Part shown: positions 44,637 through 53,859 of the stretch, piece after piece
Numbering within the stretch: position 1 is the stretch's first letter
How the letters are laid out: each line of letters starts with the position of its first letter
Origin: Mesorhizobium sp. M9A.F.Ca.ET.002.03.1.2
GTDB lineage: Bacteria; Pseudomonadota; Alphaproteobacteria; Rhizobiales; Rhizobiaceae
Assembly: GCF_003952365.1 (NCBI RefSeq)
Contig: NZ_CP034443.1
Coordinates: 1,977,001-2,041,000, forward strand
DNA: 64,000 nt
Direction: 5' to 3'
Translations under genes and position numbers: made by a program
The notes under the pieces: model-generated
Told to the model about the DNA's origin: nothing
The model's database searches: none
The model's input: the letters and a program-made list of their open reading frames with translations, nothing else

Positions 44637-45809
44637 ATGCTGCATGTCTTGTACTTGGTACACGACGTCTCCGACCCGGCAGTGCGCCGGCGGATCATAA
44701 TGCTCAAGGCAGGCGGCGCCCAGGTCACACTGGCGGGCTTCCGTCGGACGGCAAGCCCGATCGCCGACGTCGAGGGCTTGCAGCCGATCGATCTTGGTGC
44801 TACGCGCGACGGCCGATTCGCCCAGCGGCTGGCGGCGGTCGCGAAGGCGGCGGTCTCAATCGGCTCGAAGCTCGGTTCCATGCCAAGACCCGACCTCATC
44901 ATCGCGCGCAATCTGGAAATGTTGGCGCTTGCCCGTCGTGCCAGGTCGGCTTTCCAGGCGACGGTGCCGATTGTCTACGAGTGTCTCGACATCCACCGCC
45001 TGGTGCTTCGCGACGACCTTCTGGGCAAGGCGATGCGCGGCGCGGAACGCTATCTGGCCAGAGATATAAAACTCCTGGTGACCAGTTCGCCGGCCTTCAT
45101 CGCCAACTATTTCAAACCGTTCGGGCAGATCGCCGCGCCGGTCGAATTGCTCGAAAACAAATATTTCGAGCCTGCCGCCATTTCGCTGGATGATCGCATC
45201 GTGGCAGAGAACCCCATCGCGCCGCCTTGGCGGATCGGCTGGTTCGGCGCACTCCGGTGCCGCCGCTCCCTAGAGCTTCTGGCCGAATTTTCCCGCCGAC
45301 TCGACGGTCGCTTCGAAATCATCCTCAGGGGCCGTCCGGCGCTTTCCGAATTTCCGGATTTTCACGCTTTCGTCGAATCCGAGCCCTGGCTCTCGTTTGG
45401 CGGACCCTATCGGAATCCCGAGGATATGGCTATGATCTACCGGGAGGTACATTTTTCCTGGGCCATAGATTTTTTCGAGCAGGGGCTGAATTCCGAGTGG
45501 CTGCTGCCTAACCGTCTCTATGAGGGCTGCCGCTTCGGCGCCGTGCCGATCTCGATGGGCCGCACCGAAACAGGCAGGTTCCTCGACCGGCAGGGAATCG
45601 GCGTTCTTTTGCCCCAAGCCACGCCCGAGGCGCTTGAAGCCGCTTTGGGCGACATGGAGGAGCATCGTTTCGGGACATTGCGGGCACGTGTTCTTGCCCG
45701 CAATCCGCGAACCTGGAGCCACGATCGCAGCGATTGCCGGGCGCTCGTCGAGAAGCTTCGCGGGTTGACGGCCGCGCCCGATGCATATGCTGCAGAGGCG
45801 CTGGCATAG
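44637..45809 (+). CDS. exoL: Glycosyltransferase, ExoL-like
   Basis: The 390-residue protein starts MLHVLYLVHDVSDPAVRRRI and contains DLIIARNLEMLALAR, YECLDIHRLVLRDDLLGKAM and NSEWLLPNRLYEGCRFGAVP, matching the succinoglycan glucosyltransferase ExoL as I remember it. It begins an operon with exoA, exoM and exoO, and in Sinorhizobium these same enzymes add consecutive glucoses after ExoY. Confidence 0.85.
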   Translation: MLHVLYLVHDVSDPAVRRRIIMLKAGGAQVTLAGFRRTASPIADVEGLQPIDLGATRDGRFAQRLAAVAKAAVSIGSKLGSMPRPDLIIARNLEMLALARRARSAFQATVPIVYECLDIHRLVLRDDLLGKAMRGAERYLARDIKLLVTSSPAFIANYFKPFGQIAAPVELLENKYFEPAAISLDDRIVAENPIAPPWRIGWFGALRCRRSLELLAEFSRRLDGRFEIILRGRPALSEFPDFHAFVESEPWLSFGGPYRNPEDMAMIYREVHFSWAIDFFEQGLNSEWLLPNRLYEGCRFGAVPISMGRTETGRFLDRQGIGVLLPQATPEALEAALGDMEEHRFGTLRARVLARNPRTWSHDRSDCRALVEKLRGLTAAPDAYAAEALA

Positions 45810-45834
45810 GATGGGTAGGTATGGACATGGGCCG

Positions 45835-46830
45835 ATGACGCAAACTGGAGTGCTTCCGTCCAGCCTGATCGTGATTCCGTGCCTGAATGAAGCGGCTCAC
45901 ATCGGGGCGCTTGTTCATGAGCTTCGACCGGCGGCCGAGAGGCTTGGCGCCAGGATCATCGTTGCCGATGGCGGCAGCACGGACGGCACAAGGGCGATCG
46001 TCGAGGAGATCGCCGTGAAGGATCCGCGGATCATCCTTCTCCACAATGAAAAGCGCCTCCAGAGCGCGGCGATCAACCTTGCCGTCGCCAGTTACGGCGA
46101 AGGAGCCGAATATCTCATTCGCATCGACGCGCATGGCGGCTATCCCCCGGACTATTGCGATCGGTTGATCGAGGAGGCGCTGGCCACTGGCGCGGATTCG
46201 GTCGTCGTCTCCATGCTGACCAGCGGCAGCGGCATGGTGCAGAAAGCGGTGGCGGCTGCGCAGAATTCCAAGCTCGGCACGGGTGGTTCCAAGCACCGGC
46301 ATCTCTCAGTGGGAGAGTGGGTCGATCACGGCCACCATGCGTTGATGCGGATATCGGCCTTCAAGGCTGTGGGCGGCTACGACGAGACATTCAGCCACAA
46401 CGAGGATGCCGAGCTCGACTACCGGCTCCGTCGGGCCGGTTACCGGATCTGGATGACCGGCAAGACGCAAATGACCTATTACCCGCGCTCGTCGCTCGCC
46501 GGCCTCTATTTCCAGTATCTCGGCTATGGCCGCGGCCGGGCAAAGAACGTTCTCAAGCACCGCATGATACCGAAGGTCCGGCAGATGGCACCGCTTCTGG
46601 TGGTTCCCATCGTCGTTCTCGCGGCTTTTTCCTTCGTGCATTGGCTGGCGGTCGTGCCGCTCCTGATATGGGCGTCGGTCTGCCTCGGCTATGGCGTGTG
46701 GACCGCCATCAGCCAGCGCAATCCAGACAGTGCCCTTGCCGGTATTTCGGCGATGGTCATGCATTTCGGCTGGTCCGTCGGCTTTTGGCTGCAACTGCTT
46801 GGACCGCGGTCACAGCGCAGGGTGGCGTGA
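45835..46830 (+). CDS. exoA: Glycosyltransferase, ExoA-like
   Basis: The 331-residue GT2 enzyme has SLIVIPCLNEAAHIGALV, VADGGSTDGT, IRIDAHGGYPPDYCDRLIEE, HGHHALMRISAFKAVGGYDE and HNEDAELDYRLRRAGY, then C-terminal membrane segments (MAPLLVVPIVVLAAFSFVHW and later). In succinoglycan synthesis ExoA adds the second sugar through a beta-1,3 link. The start may be ATG at 45835 or at 45811; neither has a clear ribosome site. Its stop overlaps the exoM start by one base. Confidence 0.9.
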   Translation: MTQTGVLPSSLIVIPCLNEAAHIGALVHELRPAAERLGARIIVADGGSTDGTRAIVEEIAVKDPRIILLHNEKRLQSAAINLAVASYGEGAEYLIRIDAHGGYPPDYCDRLIEEALATGADSVVVSMLTSGSGMVQKAVAAAQNSKLGTGGSKHRHLSVGEWVDHGHHALMRISAFKAVGGYDETFSHNEDAELDYRLRRAGYRIWMTGKTQMTYYPRSSLAGLYFQYLGYGRGRAKNVLKHRMIPKVRQMAPLLVVPIVVLAAFSFVHWLAVVPLLIWASVCLGYGVWTAISQRNPDSALAGISAMVMHFGWSVGFWLQLLGPRSQRRVA

Positions 46831-47780
46831 TGGGTGTGGCCGAAGAAAACCGCAGCATCGACGTCTGCGTCTGCACGTTTCGGCGGCCGGAGCTTGCCGA
46901 TACGCTTCGTTCCATTGCCGCCCTGGACGTGCCTCCGGGATTCGACGTCCGCGTCATCGTCGCCGACAATGATGACGGCCCGACGGCCGAACTGCTGGTG
47001 GCGACGCTGGCGGAGACGCTGAAGCTGCCGATCAGCTACCATCATTGCCCGGCACGCAACATCTCGATCGCCCGCAACGCCTGCCTCGACGCCAGCACGT
47101 CGGATTTCGTCGCTTTCATCGACGACGACGAAACGGCTACCGTCGGCTGGCTCGCCGAACTGGTTGCGACGGCACAAGTGAGCGCCGCCGCCGCCGTGCT
47201 CGGGCCGGTGCGGGCACGCTATCGGCCTGATGCGCCCGACTGGATGCGCCGCGGCGATTTCCACTCCACCTTGCCCGTCTGGGTGCGCGGCGAGATCCGC
47301 ACCGGCTACACTTGCAACGTTCTGCTCAGGATGGGCGCCGACAGCCTGCGCGGCCGGCGGTTCAGCCTCGCGCGGGGCCAGACCGGCGGCGAGGACACCG
47401 AATTCTTCGACCATATGGTCAAGGCCGGCGGCCGCATCGCCTTTTCGCCGCAGGCCTGGGTCGACGAAGTGGTGCCGCGCGCCAGGGCCGCATTCGACTG
47501 GCTCCGCCGCCGCCGGTTCCGTGTCGGACAGACGCATGGGCACATCCTGGGACGCGACGCGCGTGGTCTCGCGCTGGTCAGGCAAGTCGGCCTCGCCTCG
47601 GCAAAGGCGCTCTATTGTTTCGCGTCGGCAATCCCGGTCGCCATCAATCCCGTGCGCAGGAACCGCAGCGTGCTTCGCGGCATCATGCATGTCGGCGTCG
47701 TGAGCGGTCTCGTCGGTGTGCGTGAAATCCGCCAATACGGCCTGCCCTCGCCGCAGGAAGGGGGCAAGCGTGCAGCCTGA
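46830..47780 (+). CDS. exoM: Glycosyltransferase, ExoM-like
   Basis: The 316-residue GT2 protein shows IDVCVCTFRRPELADTLRSI, FIDDDETATVGWLAEL, GYTCNVLLRMG and QTGGEDTEFFDHMVKAGG, as in the succinoglycan glucosyltransferase ExoM. Translation is coupled to exoA (TGATG) and overlaps exoO by 11 bases. Confidence 0.9.
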   Translation: MGVAEENRSIDVCVCTFRRPELADTLRSIAALDVPPGFDVRVIVADNDDGPTAELLVATLAETLKLPISYHHCPARNISIARNACLDASTSDFVAFIDDDETATVGWLAELVATAQVSAAAAVLGPVRARYRPDAPDWMRRGDFHSTLPVWVRGEIRTGYTCNVLLRMGADSLRGRRFSLARGQTGGEDTEFFDHMVKAGGRIAFSPQAWVDEVVPRARAAFDWLRRRRFRVGQTHGHILGRDARGLALVRQVGLASAKALYCFASAIPVAINPVRRNRSVLRGIMHVGVVSGLVGVREIRQYGLPSPQEGGKRAA

Positions 47781-48735
47781 CGTCACCTTTGTCATTGCCG
47801 CTTACAATGCGGAGCTGACCATCGAGCGGGCGATCGCCAGCGCTATCGCCCAGCGCAACGTCAGCGTCGAAATCATCGTCGTCGACGACCAGTCGCGCGA
47901 CCGGACGCTCGATCTGGCGAAATCCTATCCGCAAGATGTCGTACGTGTCGTCGCCCTTGCGCAGAACCGTGGTCCTGGCGGCGCCAGGAATGCCGGCCTC
48001 GAGCTTGCCCGCGGCAGGTGGGTCGCGGTACTCGATTCCGACGATGCGGTCTACCCGGGGCGGATATGTGCCATGATCGACCGCGCGGAGAAAGCAGGCG
48101 CCGAGATCGCGGTCGACAATCTCCAGGTCGTTCGCGAGGACGGCGTTGCCGAAGAGACGATGTTCCCGGCCGACTATCTGGAGGGCTTGAGTGAAATCTC
48201 GCTGGCGGACTATATCGCCGGCAATGTGGTCTTCGAATCCAGGTTCAACCTTGGCTATCTCAAGCCGATCTTCCAGCGCCGGTTCTTGAACGAAAACGGG
48301 CTTCGCTATGACGAAGGCCTGATCATCGGCGAAGACTATATCTTGCTGGCCAGTGCTCTGGCCAAGGGCGGAAAATGCGTGGTCGAGCCGACGACCGGCT
48401 ATGTCTACCATATCCGGACCGGCTCCATTTCCCGCGTGCTCGAACTTCATCACGTCGAGGCGATGCGCAAGGCCGATCTCGTCTTCGCCAGAACCCATTC
48501 GATGGACGCGGCCGCCGAGGCCGCTTTCGCAAGGCGCACACGCAGCCTGCGCAAGGCGGCGTCGTTCCTGTCGCTGGTCCAGCATATCAAGGCGCGGTCC
48601 CCGCTCAAGGCGGTGTGGACGGCGCTCAGCGATCCGGCGGCGGTTCGGCATATGAGCATGCCGATCGCTGTCCGGCTGCGAAGGGTGGCGGCGCAGTTCG
48701 CCGTGGGTGGGGAGGTGAAGAGTGCGGGTGAATGA
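47770..48735 (+). CDS. exoO: Glycosyltransferase, ExoO-like
   Basis: The 321-residue GT2 enzyme has VTFVIAAYNAELTIERAIAS, VVDDQSRDRTLDLA, AVLDSDDAVYPGRI, NLGYLKPIFQRRFLNENGLR and IIGEDYILLASAL, the ExoO pattern. It begins with GTG at 47770 inside the end of exoM, with GGAAGGGGG just upstream. The gene at 34520 is a paralogue. Confidence 0.9.
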   Translation: MQPDVTFVIAAYNAELTIERAIASAIAQRNVSVEIIVVDDQSRDRTLDLAKSYPQDVVRVVALAQNRGPGGARNAGLELARGRWVAVLDSDDAVYPGRICAMIDRAEKAGAEIAVDNLQVVREDGVAEETMFPADYLEGLSEISLADYIAGNVVFESRFNLGYLKPIFQRRFLNENGLRYDEGLIIGEDYILLASALAKGGKCVVEPTTGYVYHIRTGSISRVLELHHVEAMRKADLVFARTHSMDAAAEAAFARRTRSLRKAASFLSLVQHIKARSPLKAVWTALSDPAAVRHMSMPIAVRLRRVAAQFAVGGEVKSAGE

Positions 48736-48790
48736 AAATGGTTTGCAGCCCCGCAATAATTGAAGTCGATCCCCTCAGAAGGAATATGCA

Positions 48791-49687
48791 ATGAAGAAAG
48801 TCAGGAAGGCAGTCATACCGGTGGCGGGGCTTGGGACGCGATTCCTGCCGGCGACCAAATCCATGCCGAAGGAAATGCTGCCGGTCGTCGACAGGCCTGT
48901 CGTGCAATATGCGGTGGACGAGGCGTTCGAAGCCGGCATCGAGCACATTGTCTTCGTGACGGGCCGCAACAAGGCGGTCATCGAGGATTATTTCGACCTG
49001 CATCCCGAATTGATTGGGACTTTGGAGCAGAGCGGCAAGACGGCGCAACTTCAGGCGCTCGAAAGCCTGCTTCCCGTGGCCGGCGCCACCAGCTTCATCC
49101 GGCAGCAGTCGCCGCAAGGTCTTGGTCATGCGGTATGGTGCGCCCGGGAGGTCATCGGCGATGAGCCCTTCGCATTGCTGCTGCCGGACATGGTGTCCTT
49201 CGGCGGGCGCGGATGTCTCGCCGAAATTACCGACCTCTATGCGCACACCGGCGGAAACGTTATCGCCGTCGAGCGCTGCGATCCGACCGAAACCAGCAAA
49301 TACGGCATCGTCGGCTGCGGCGCGGACGTCGGCACGGGCTTCGAGGTGACCGCCATGGTCGAAAAGCCGGCTCCGGCCAATGCGCCGTCGAACTACTACA
49401 TCAACGGCCGCTATATCCTGCAGCCCGAGATATTCTCGCTGCTCGGCAATCAGCAACGCGGTGCCGGCAACGAAATCCAACTGACCGACGCCATGGTCCG
49501 TCTTGCGCAAAACCAGGCTTTCTTTGCCCAGCCCTTTAACGGCCGCATGTTCGACTGCGGCTCGAAGGAGGGGTTTATCCAGGCCAATGTCGCCTTCGCG
49601 CTGGCGCGCGACGATATGAAGGAAGCCGTCTTCGACATGCTTCAGGAGTTCGTCCGGACGCATGAGCGCCGGGTAGAAGCCGCATAA
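48791..49687 (+). CDS. exoN: UTP--glucose-1-phosphate uridylyltransferase
   Basis: The 298-residue enzyme makes UDP-glucose, the donor for the glucosyltransferases and the substrate of the dehydrogenase encoded at 37315. It has [30 protein letters not shown] at the N terminus (shown in two parts), [20 protein letters not shown] and [23 protein letters not shown] at 48791 has AGAAGGA upstream. Last glycosyl-donor gene before exoP. Confidence 0.93.
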   Translation: MKKVRKAVIPVAGLGTRFLPATKSMPKEMLPVVDRPVVQYAVDEAFEAGIEHIVFVTGRNKAVIEDYFDLHPELIGTLEQSGKTAQLQALESLLPVAGATSFIRQQSPQGLGHAVWCAREVIGDEPFALLLPDMVSFGGRGCLAEITDLYAHTGGNVIAVERCDPTETSKYGIVGCGADVGTGFEVTAMVEKPAPANAPSNYYINGRYILQPEIFSLLGNQQRGAGNEIQLTDAMVRLAQNQAFFAQPFNGRMFDCGSKEGFIQANVAFALARDDMKEAVFDMLQEFVRTHERRVEAA

Positions 49688-49812
49688 TGCCCATTTTTGA
49701 GGAGCATTAGCACATGAGGGCGACGCAAGACACGCCGATGCGTTTGGTCGCCCGGATATCGCGGTATCTGGCATGAAGCTTGCGTCCCATATATGCTGAT
49801 GCGCCTGATCTC

Positions 49813-49934
49813 GCTCTAGCGCCTGCAAACGAGAGCATCGGACCCAAAATGGAGACCGGTTTTGGGAGAATCCGATGCTCAAACAAAGAGATAGAGCGGC
49901 GGAACAGTTCGACTTGAAGGACCGCCGCTCTAGA
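49813..49934. repeat. Intergenic repeat, TAGAGC-ended family, second type
   Basis: Two tandem stem-loops: GAGCATCGGA ... TCCGATGCTC with inner CCAAAA/TTTTGG, then TAGAGCGGCGG ... CCGCCGCTCTA. It lies 24 bases before exoP and may influence its expression or end the exoN transcript. Architecture resembles the element at 26530 but the text differs. Confidence 0.75.
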
Positions 49935-49957
49935 CGCAAACTAGAATTGGATCGAAG

Positions 49958-52342
49958 ATGAATTATGCCAATTTTCCTCTCGACAAGAGGAAGCCATTGC
50001 CGAGTTCAGACGCAGTAAGCGCCGAAGACTTCATCGATGTCGAGCGCTTGCTCGGCATGGCAGCAAGGCAGGCAAAGGTGGTCGCGGCATGCGCCGCCAT
50101 CGGTCTTTTTCTGGGCGTGCTCTATTTGCAGACCACGCCTCCCACCTACATGGCGATGAGCCGCGTGCTGATCGACGAAGGCTTGAACAAGGTCGTCGAC
50201 GAGGTCTCGGCGGCGTCGGTCAGCATGCAGACCGATTCCGCCATTCTAAGCCAGATCGAAATTCTCCACTCGGCCAGGCTGGCGGCGGTGGTCGTCGATA
50301 AGCAGAAGCTCGATCAGAACGACGCTTTCATGAATCCCCCCACATCGGCCGTGGCGAAGGCTGCCGGTTTCGTGCGTGGCGTGGTCCGGTATTTCCGTCC
50401 CAGCCCTGCCGTGGGCATCGCCGACGTTACCCAGCTTGATGAGGCGGCGCGCGAGGCGATGATGGCCTCGTCACGCCGCGATTACGCAATCCTCAAATTG
50501 CAGAACGAGGTGCAAGCCGAGCGCCTCGGTCGAAGCTATGTGATCTCCATCGCCTATCAGGCGACGGATCCCGTACTTGCGACCGCGATCACCAAAGCCT
50601 ATGCCGACGCCTATCTCGCGGATCAGCTCGATGCGAGCTTCGATGCGACCGAGCGGGCGGCGGTCTGGCTGCAAGGCCGGCTGACCGAGCTTCGCGAAAG
50701 TTCCCAGGCAGCGGCGCTCGCGGTCGAGAAGTTCAGGGCGGAACATGGATTGGCCGTCAATAACAATGGCCAGTTGATCAGCGACAAACAACTGTCCGAC
50801 CTCAATGAGCAGCTCATTGAAGCGCAGGCCGATACCGCCCGCGCCAGCGCCCGCTACCAGCAGTACAAGTCGATCGTCGAAAGCGGCTCGGACAACGCGT
50901 TCAGAGACGCCGCCATATCGAGCGACCAACCGAGCAACTCGGTCATTTCGACGCTCAAGACACGCTATCTCGCTGTCGCCAAGCGGCAGCAGGATATAGA
51001 AGCCAATTTCGGCGCCGAGCATCCCCAGGCGGTCGCGCTTGCCAAGGAAAAGGCCGACATATCGGCTCAGATATTCGGCGAGCTGAAGCAACTGACCGAA
51101 AGCTATCGCAACGAATACGAAGTCGCTCTCGCACGCGAGACGGCGCTCCGCGCAAATGTCGCGTTAGCGGCCGGCAAGAGTTCCATCGACAACCAGACGC
51201 AGGTCCAGCTGCGCGAACTGGAGCAAAAGGCAACGGCGCTCTCGACACTTTATCAGACGTTCCTTGGCCGCTACGAGGAAGCCTCCCAGCAGCAATCATT
51301 CCCGGTCGGCAAGATCCGCGTCATCTCGGACGCGAAGCTGCCGCAATCCGCCGCAACCCCGCGCACGTCCATTGTGCTGGGACTTTCGCTTGTGCTTGGC
51401 GTGATGCTGGGGGCCGGGGTTGGCGGCCTGAATGAATTCAGGGAGCGGTTCTTCAGGACAGGCGAGGACGTTCGCGATCGCGTCGGTCTCAAATTCCTCG
51501 GCTACCTGCCGATCATTGGCAGCAAGGTCGGCAAGGACGACAAGCGCGATGACGTCCAGGCGGATGTCAGAACCGCCCAATCACCATCGGCCGCCGAAAA
51601 GCGCGCGCGCATGCGGGTGAGCATCGACGCCCCGGCATCGATGTTTTCCGAAACGCTCCGCAGCACCAAGATTGCCTTCGACGTCGTGATGGAAGGGCAA
51701 GGCAGCCGTGTCATTGGCATAGTCTCGGTCCTTCCCGGCGAGGGCAAGTCGACCGTGGCGGCGAATCTGGCCGGACTGCTTGCCGCCAACGGGTCCAAAA
51801 CGCTGCTGGTGGACGGTGACCTGCGCAACCCCGGCCTCAGCCGCAGCCTTGGCATGGAGACCGAGCAAGGCCTGATGGAAGCGGTCGTGAGCGGGCAGAC
51901 GTGGCAGTCCGTCGGCAAGATCGACCGGCAGACGAAGCTGGCGATCATCCCGGCCGTCCCGCGCGGTCATTTCTCGCACACAAGCGAGCTTCTGTCGTCG
52001 GCCGGAATGCGGCGTTTCATCGACAACGCCAAGGAAACATTCGAATACATCATCGTCGATCTGCCGCCGCTCGGCCCCGTGGTCGATGCCAAGGCCTTTG
52101 CTCCGCTTGCCGACGGTTTCGTGCTCGTGACAGAGTGGGGGCGCACGCCGCGTGCGATGGTGCAATCCATACTGAGTTCGGAAGCCTATATCGCCAACAA
52201 GATTGTCGGCGTGGTCCTGAACAAGGTCGATTTGAAGAAGCTGGCGAAGTATGGATCGATCGGCGGCTCGGAAAAATTCTTCGACAGATATTCGACCTAT
52301 TATCTGGAAAAATCGGAAGCGCGGACGAAGGCAAACACCTGA
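49958..52342 (+). CDS. exoP: Chain-length determinant and tyrosine autokinase, ExoP-like (Wzc type)
   Basis: The 794-residue inner-membrane protein controls polymer length and export. It has a Wzz domain with a first membrane segment at about 41-59, a long periplasmic coiled-coil part, a second segment near 465-487 (TSIVLGLSLVLGVMLGAGVG), and a cytosolic BY-kinase domain: Walker A LPGEGKSTVAANLAGL near 589, Walker A' LLVDGDLRNPGLS and Walker B EYIIVDLPPLGPVVDA near 697. The C terminus carries a tyrosine cluster (KYGSIG, DRYSTYYLEK) for autophosphorylation. ATG at 49958 is the natural start. Confidence 0.93.
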   Translation: MNYANFPLDKRKPLPSSDAVSAEDFIDVERLLGMAARQAKVVAACAAIGLFLGVLYLQTTPPTYMAMSRVLIDEGLNKVVDEVSAASVSMQTDSAILSQIEILHSARLAAVVVDKQKLDQNDAFMNPPTSAVAKAAGFVRGVVRYFRPSPAVGIADVTQLDEAAREAMMASSRRDYAILKLQNEVQAERLGRSYVISIAYQATDPVLATAITKAYADAYLADQLDASFDATERAAVWLQGRLTELRESSQAAALAVEKFRAEHGLAVNNNGQLISDKQLSDLNEQLIEAQADTARASARYQQYKSIVESGSDNAFRDAAISSDQPSNSVISTLKTRYLAVAKRQQDIEANFGAEHPQAVALAKEKADISAQIFGELKQLTESYRNEYEVALARETALRANVALAAGKSSIDNQTQVQLRELEQKATALSTLYQTFLGRYEEASQQQSFPVGKIRVISDAKLPQSAATPRTSIVLGLSLVLGVMLGAGVGGLNEFRERFFRTGEDVRDRVGLKFLGYLPIIGSKVGKDDKRDDVQADVRTAQSPSAAEKRARMRVSIDAPASMFSETLRSTKIAFDVVMEGQGSRVIGIVSVLPGEGKSTVAANLAGLLAANGSKTLLVDGDLRNPGLSRSLGMETEQGLMEAVVSGQTWQSVGKIDRQTKLAIIPAVPRGHFSHTSELLSSAGMRRFIDNAKETFEYIIVDLPPLGPVVDAKAFAPLADGFVLVTEWGRTPRAMVQSILSSEAYIANKIVGVVLNKVDLKKLAKYGSIGGSEKFFDRYSTYYLEKSEARTKANT

Positions 52343-52390
52343 GGCCGGCATTGCAGCGCCGCGCGTCTGTTTGGCTCACCAAAAGACGCT

Positions 52391-52500
52391 TGGAGCATTT
52401 TGCAGCTAAGGGGAATCACTTGGCGCCGTAAAAATGCGGCTAGAACAAAGCGCCAGAGCGGGATGCCCGGTTCAATTTGAACGCATCCCGCTCTGGCGCT
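52391..52500. repeat. Intergenic repeat, family A, copy 3
   Basis: Close relative of the copy at 3266: TGGAGCATTTTGCAGCTAAG, AAATGCGGCT, and an extended hairpin AGCGCCAGAGCGGGAT ... ATCCCGCTCTGGCGCT. With 16 paired bases it may also act as a terminator behind exoP. The remaining spacer to 52693 shows nothing else. Confidence 0.85.
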
Positions 52501-52693
52501 TATTCGGGCATGATCCCTGCCGAAAATTGAATCCGATTTCAGGGCCATAAGCTAATTTAGGGAAACACCAGCCCGCCGCGTTGCCGGCGATGCTGAGAGC
52601 GGTCAGTCGTCCAGGCGAAGGCGGCATGCCAGGCGCCGCGCATTTCGCAGCAGGAGGTTTGCAGTTCTGGACGCGGGTGACACGCCGGCGCGG

Positions 52694-53773
52694 TTACGCG
52701 GTCTTGAGACGATAGCGGAAGATGGTGTGGTCGAGCAGAAGCCGGATTCGCGGTTCGGCCTCGATCGCAATCAGCCAGCTCGCCGCGATCATGGTTGCCC
52801 CGACAACGGCTGCCGAAAGCAGGTAGGGCACTCCCGCGCGCATCAGCGCCCCGAGAATGGCCGCACCGACGACGTCATGGATCAGATAGAGTGGGTAGGT
52901 CATCAGGCCGATCCGGCGCCAGCCGCGCCAGGACAGGTCGAGCCGCAACGACCACGCCATCAGGGCGACGGCAACGAGGAAGAAAATGATCGGTGGCGCG
53001 TATGGCATCTGCTCTTCTACCTTCACAGTGTGAACATCGACCGAGCTGGCGATCTGCAGGACGCAGCCTGCCAGAAACAGGGCACACAGGGCGAGGCGAG
53101 CGCGTGTCACCGCCTTGAAGCGCATCAGCCAGATCATGACGCCGACCGCAAAAAAGCATCCGTGATGCACCAGCAGCAGGGCAAGCCAGCGCGTCTCGGC
53201 AAGATCCGACCAGTCGAGCGGATAATACAGGCACCAGAAGAGTGTGCTGACTATGCCGATCATGATGGCCACGACCTCCACCAGGTGAAAGCACCTCAGC
53301 CGCAGCAAGGTCCAGACGACGGCGTAAAAGGCAATCTCGATGCCGAGCGTCCAATAGACGCTGTCGACCCAGGGGGAGTAGGGAACGAACAATGCCGTGC
53401 GAATGAGCCTGATCACGGCATCCGTCGGCCAGCTGAGGTCGGCCAAGAGCAGCACCGCCGCGGTGATGGGCGCGCAGATCCAGACCGCCGGCACCAATCG
53501 TTTCACTCTTGCCTCGAAAAACCGCAAGGGCGTCGAGTTTTCGGCGCTGAAGGCGATGACGAAGCCGCTGATGACGAAAAACACTTGTACGCCGACCCAT
53601 CCTGAGCCGAGCATCTCCAGTTCCGGATGCGGCGGGATGCCGCCGGTCGCCCGTGCCGAAACGCCGGCGGGAAAGGCCCACACCCAGTAACCGTAGTGGT
53701 AGAACATCACGAGGACGGCGGCGAGGAATCGAAGGATGTCGACGCCGCCAAATGTAGTCTTTTTCTGAGCCAT
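52694..53773 (-). CDS. Acyltransferase 3 family protein, ExoZ/OafA-like
   Basis: The 359-residue membrane protein has about ten hydrophobic segments and begins MAQKKTTFGGVDILRFLAAV, with FYHYGYW (catalytic-type His) and FVISGFVIAFSAE, hallmarks of sugar O-acetyltransferases. ExoZ acetylates succinoglycan; the donor here is presumably cytosolic acetyl-CoA. ATG at 53773 gives the family start; the frame extends to 53824 through a PhaR-like motif, which argues against the longer form. Confidence 0.85.
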   Translation of the reverse strand: MAQKKTTFGGVDILRFLAAVLVMFYHYGYWVWAFPAGVSARATGGIPPHPELEMLGSGWVGVQVFFVISGFVIAFSAENSTPLRFFEARVKRLVPAVWICAPITAAVLLLADLSWPTDAVIRLIRTALFVPYSPWVDSVYWTLGIEIAFYAVVWTLLRLRCFHLVEVVAIMIGIVSTLFWCLYYPLDWSDLAETRWLALLLVHHGCFFAVGVMIWLMRFKAVTRARLALCALFLAGCVLQIASSVDVHTVKVEEQMPYAPPIIFFLVAVALMAWSLRLDLSWRGWRRIGLMTYPLYLIHDVVGAAILGALMRAGVPYLLSAAVVGATMIAASWLIAIEAEPRIRLLLDHTIFRYRLKTA

Positions 53774-53814
53774 GCCGTATCGTCGGTGGGCGCCCCGGCA
53801 AAACTGTATGGCGA

Positions 53815-53832
53815 TTTGCTGCATTGCACAAT
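53815..53832 (-). promoter_or_regulatory. PhaR-like motif upstream of the acyltransferase
   Basis: TTTGCTGCATTGCACAAT contains TGCATTGCACAA, an exact core match, about 42-59 bases before the acyltransferase start. Confidence 0.55.
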
Positions 53833-53859
53833 AGCCGATTGACTATCGGCCCGATGTCT

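Noticed and set aside
52727..53605. Long plus-strand frame over the acyltransferase
   Set aside because: Charged mirror image of a membrane protein gene; a typical shadow.
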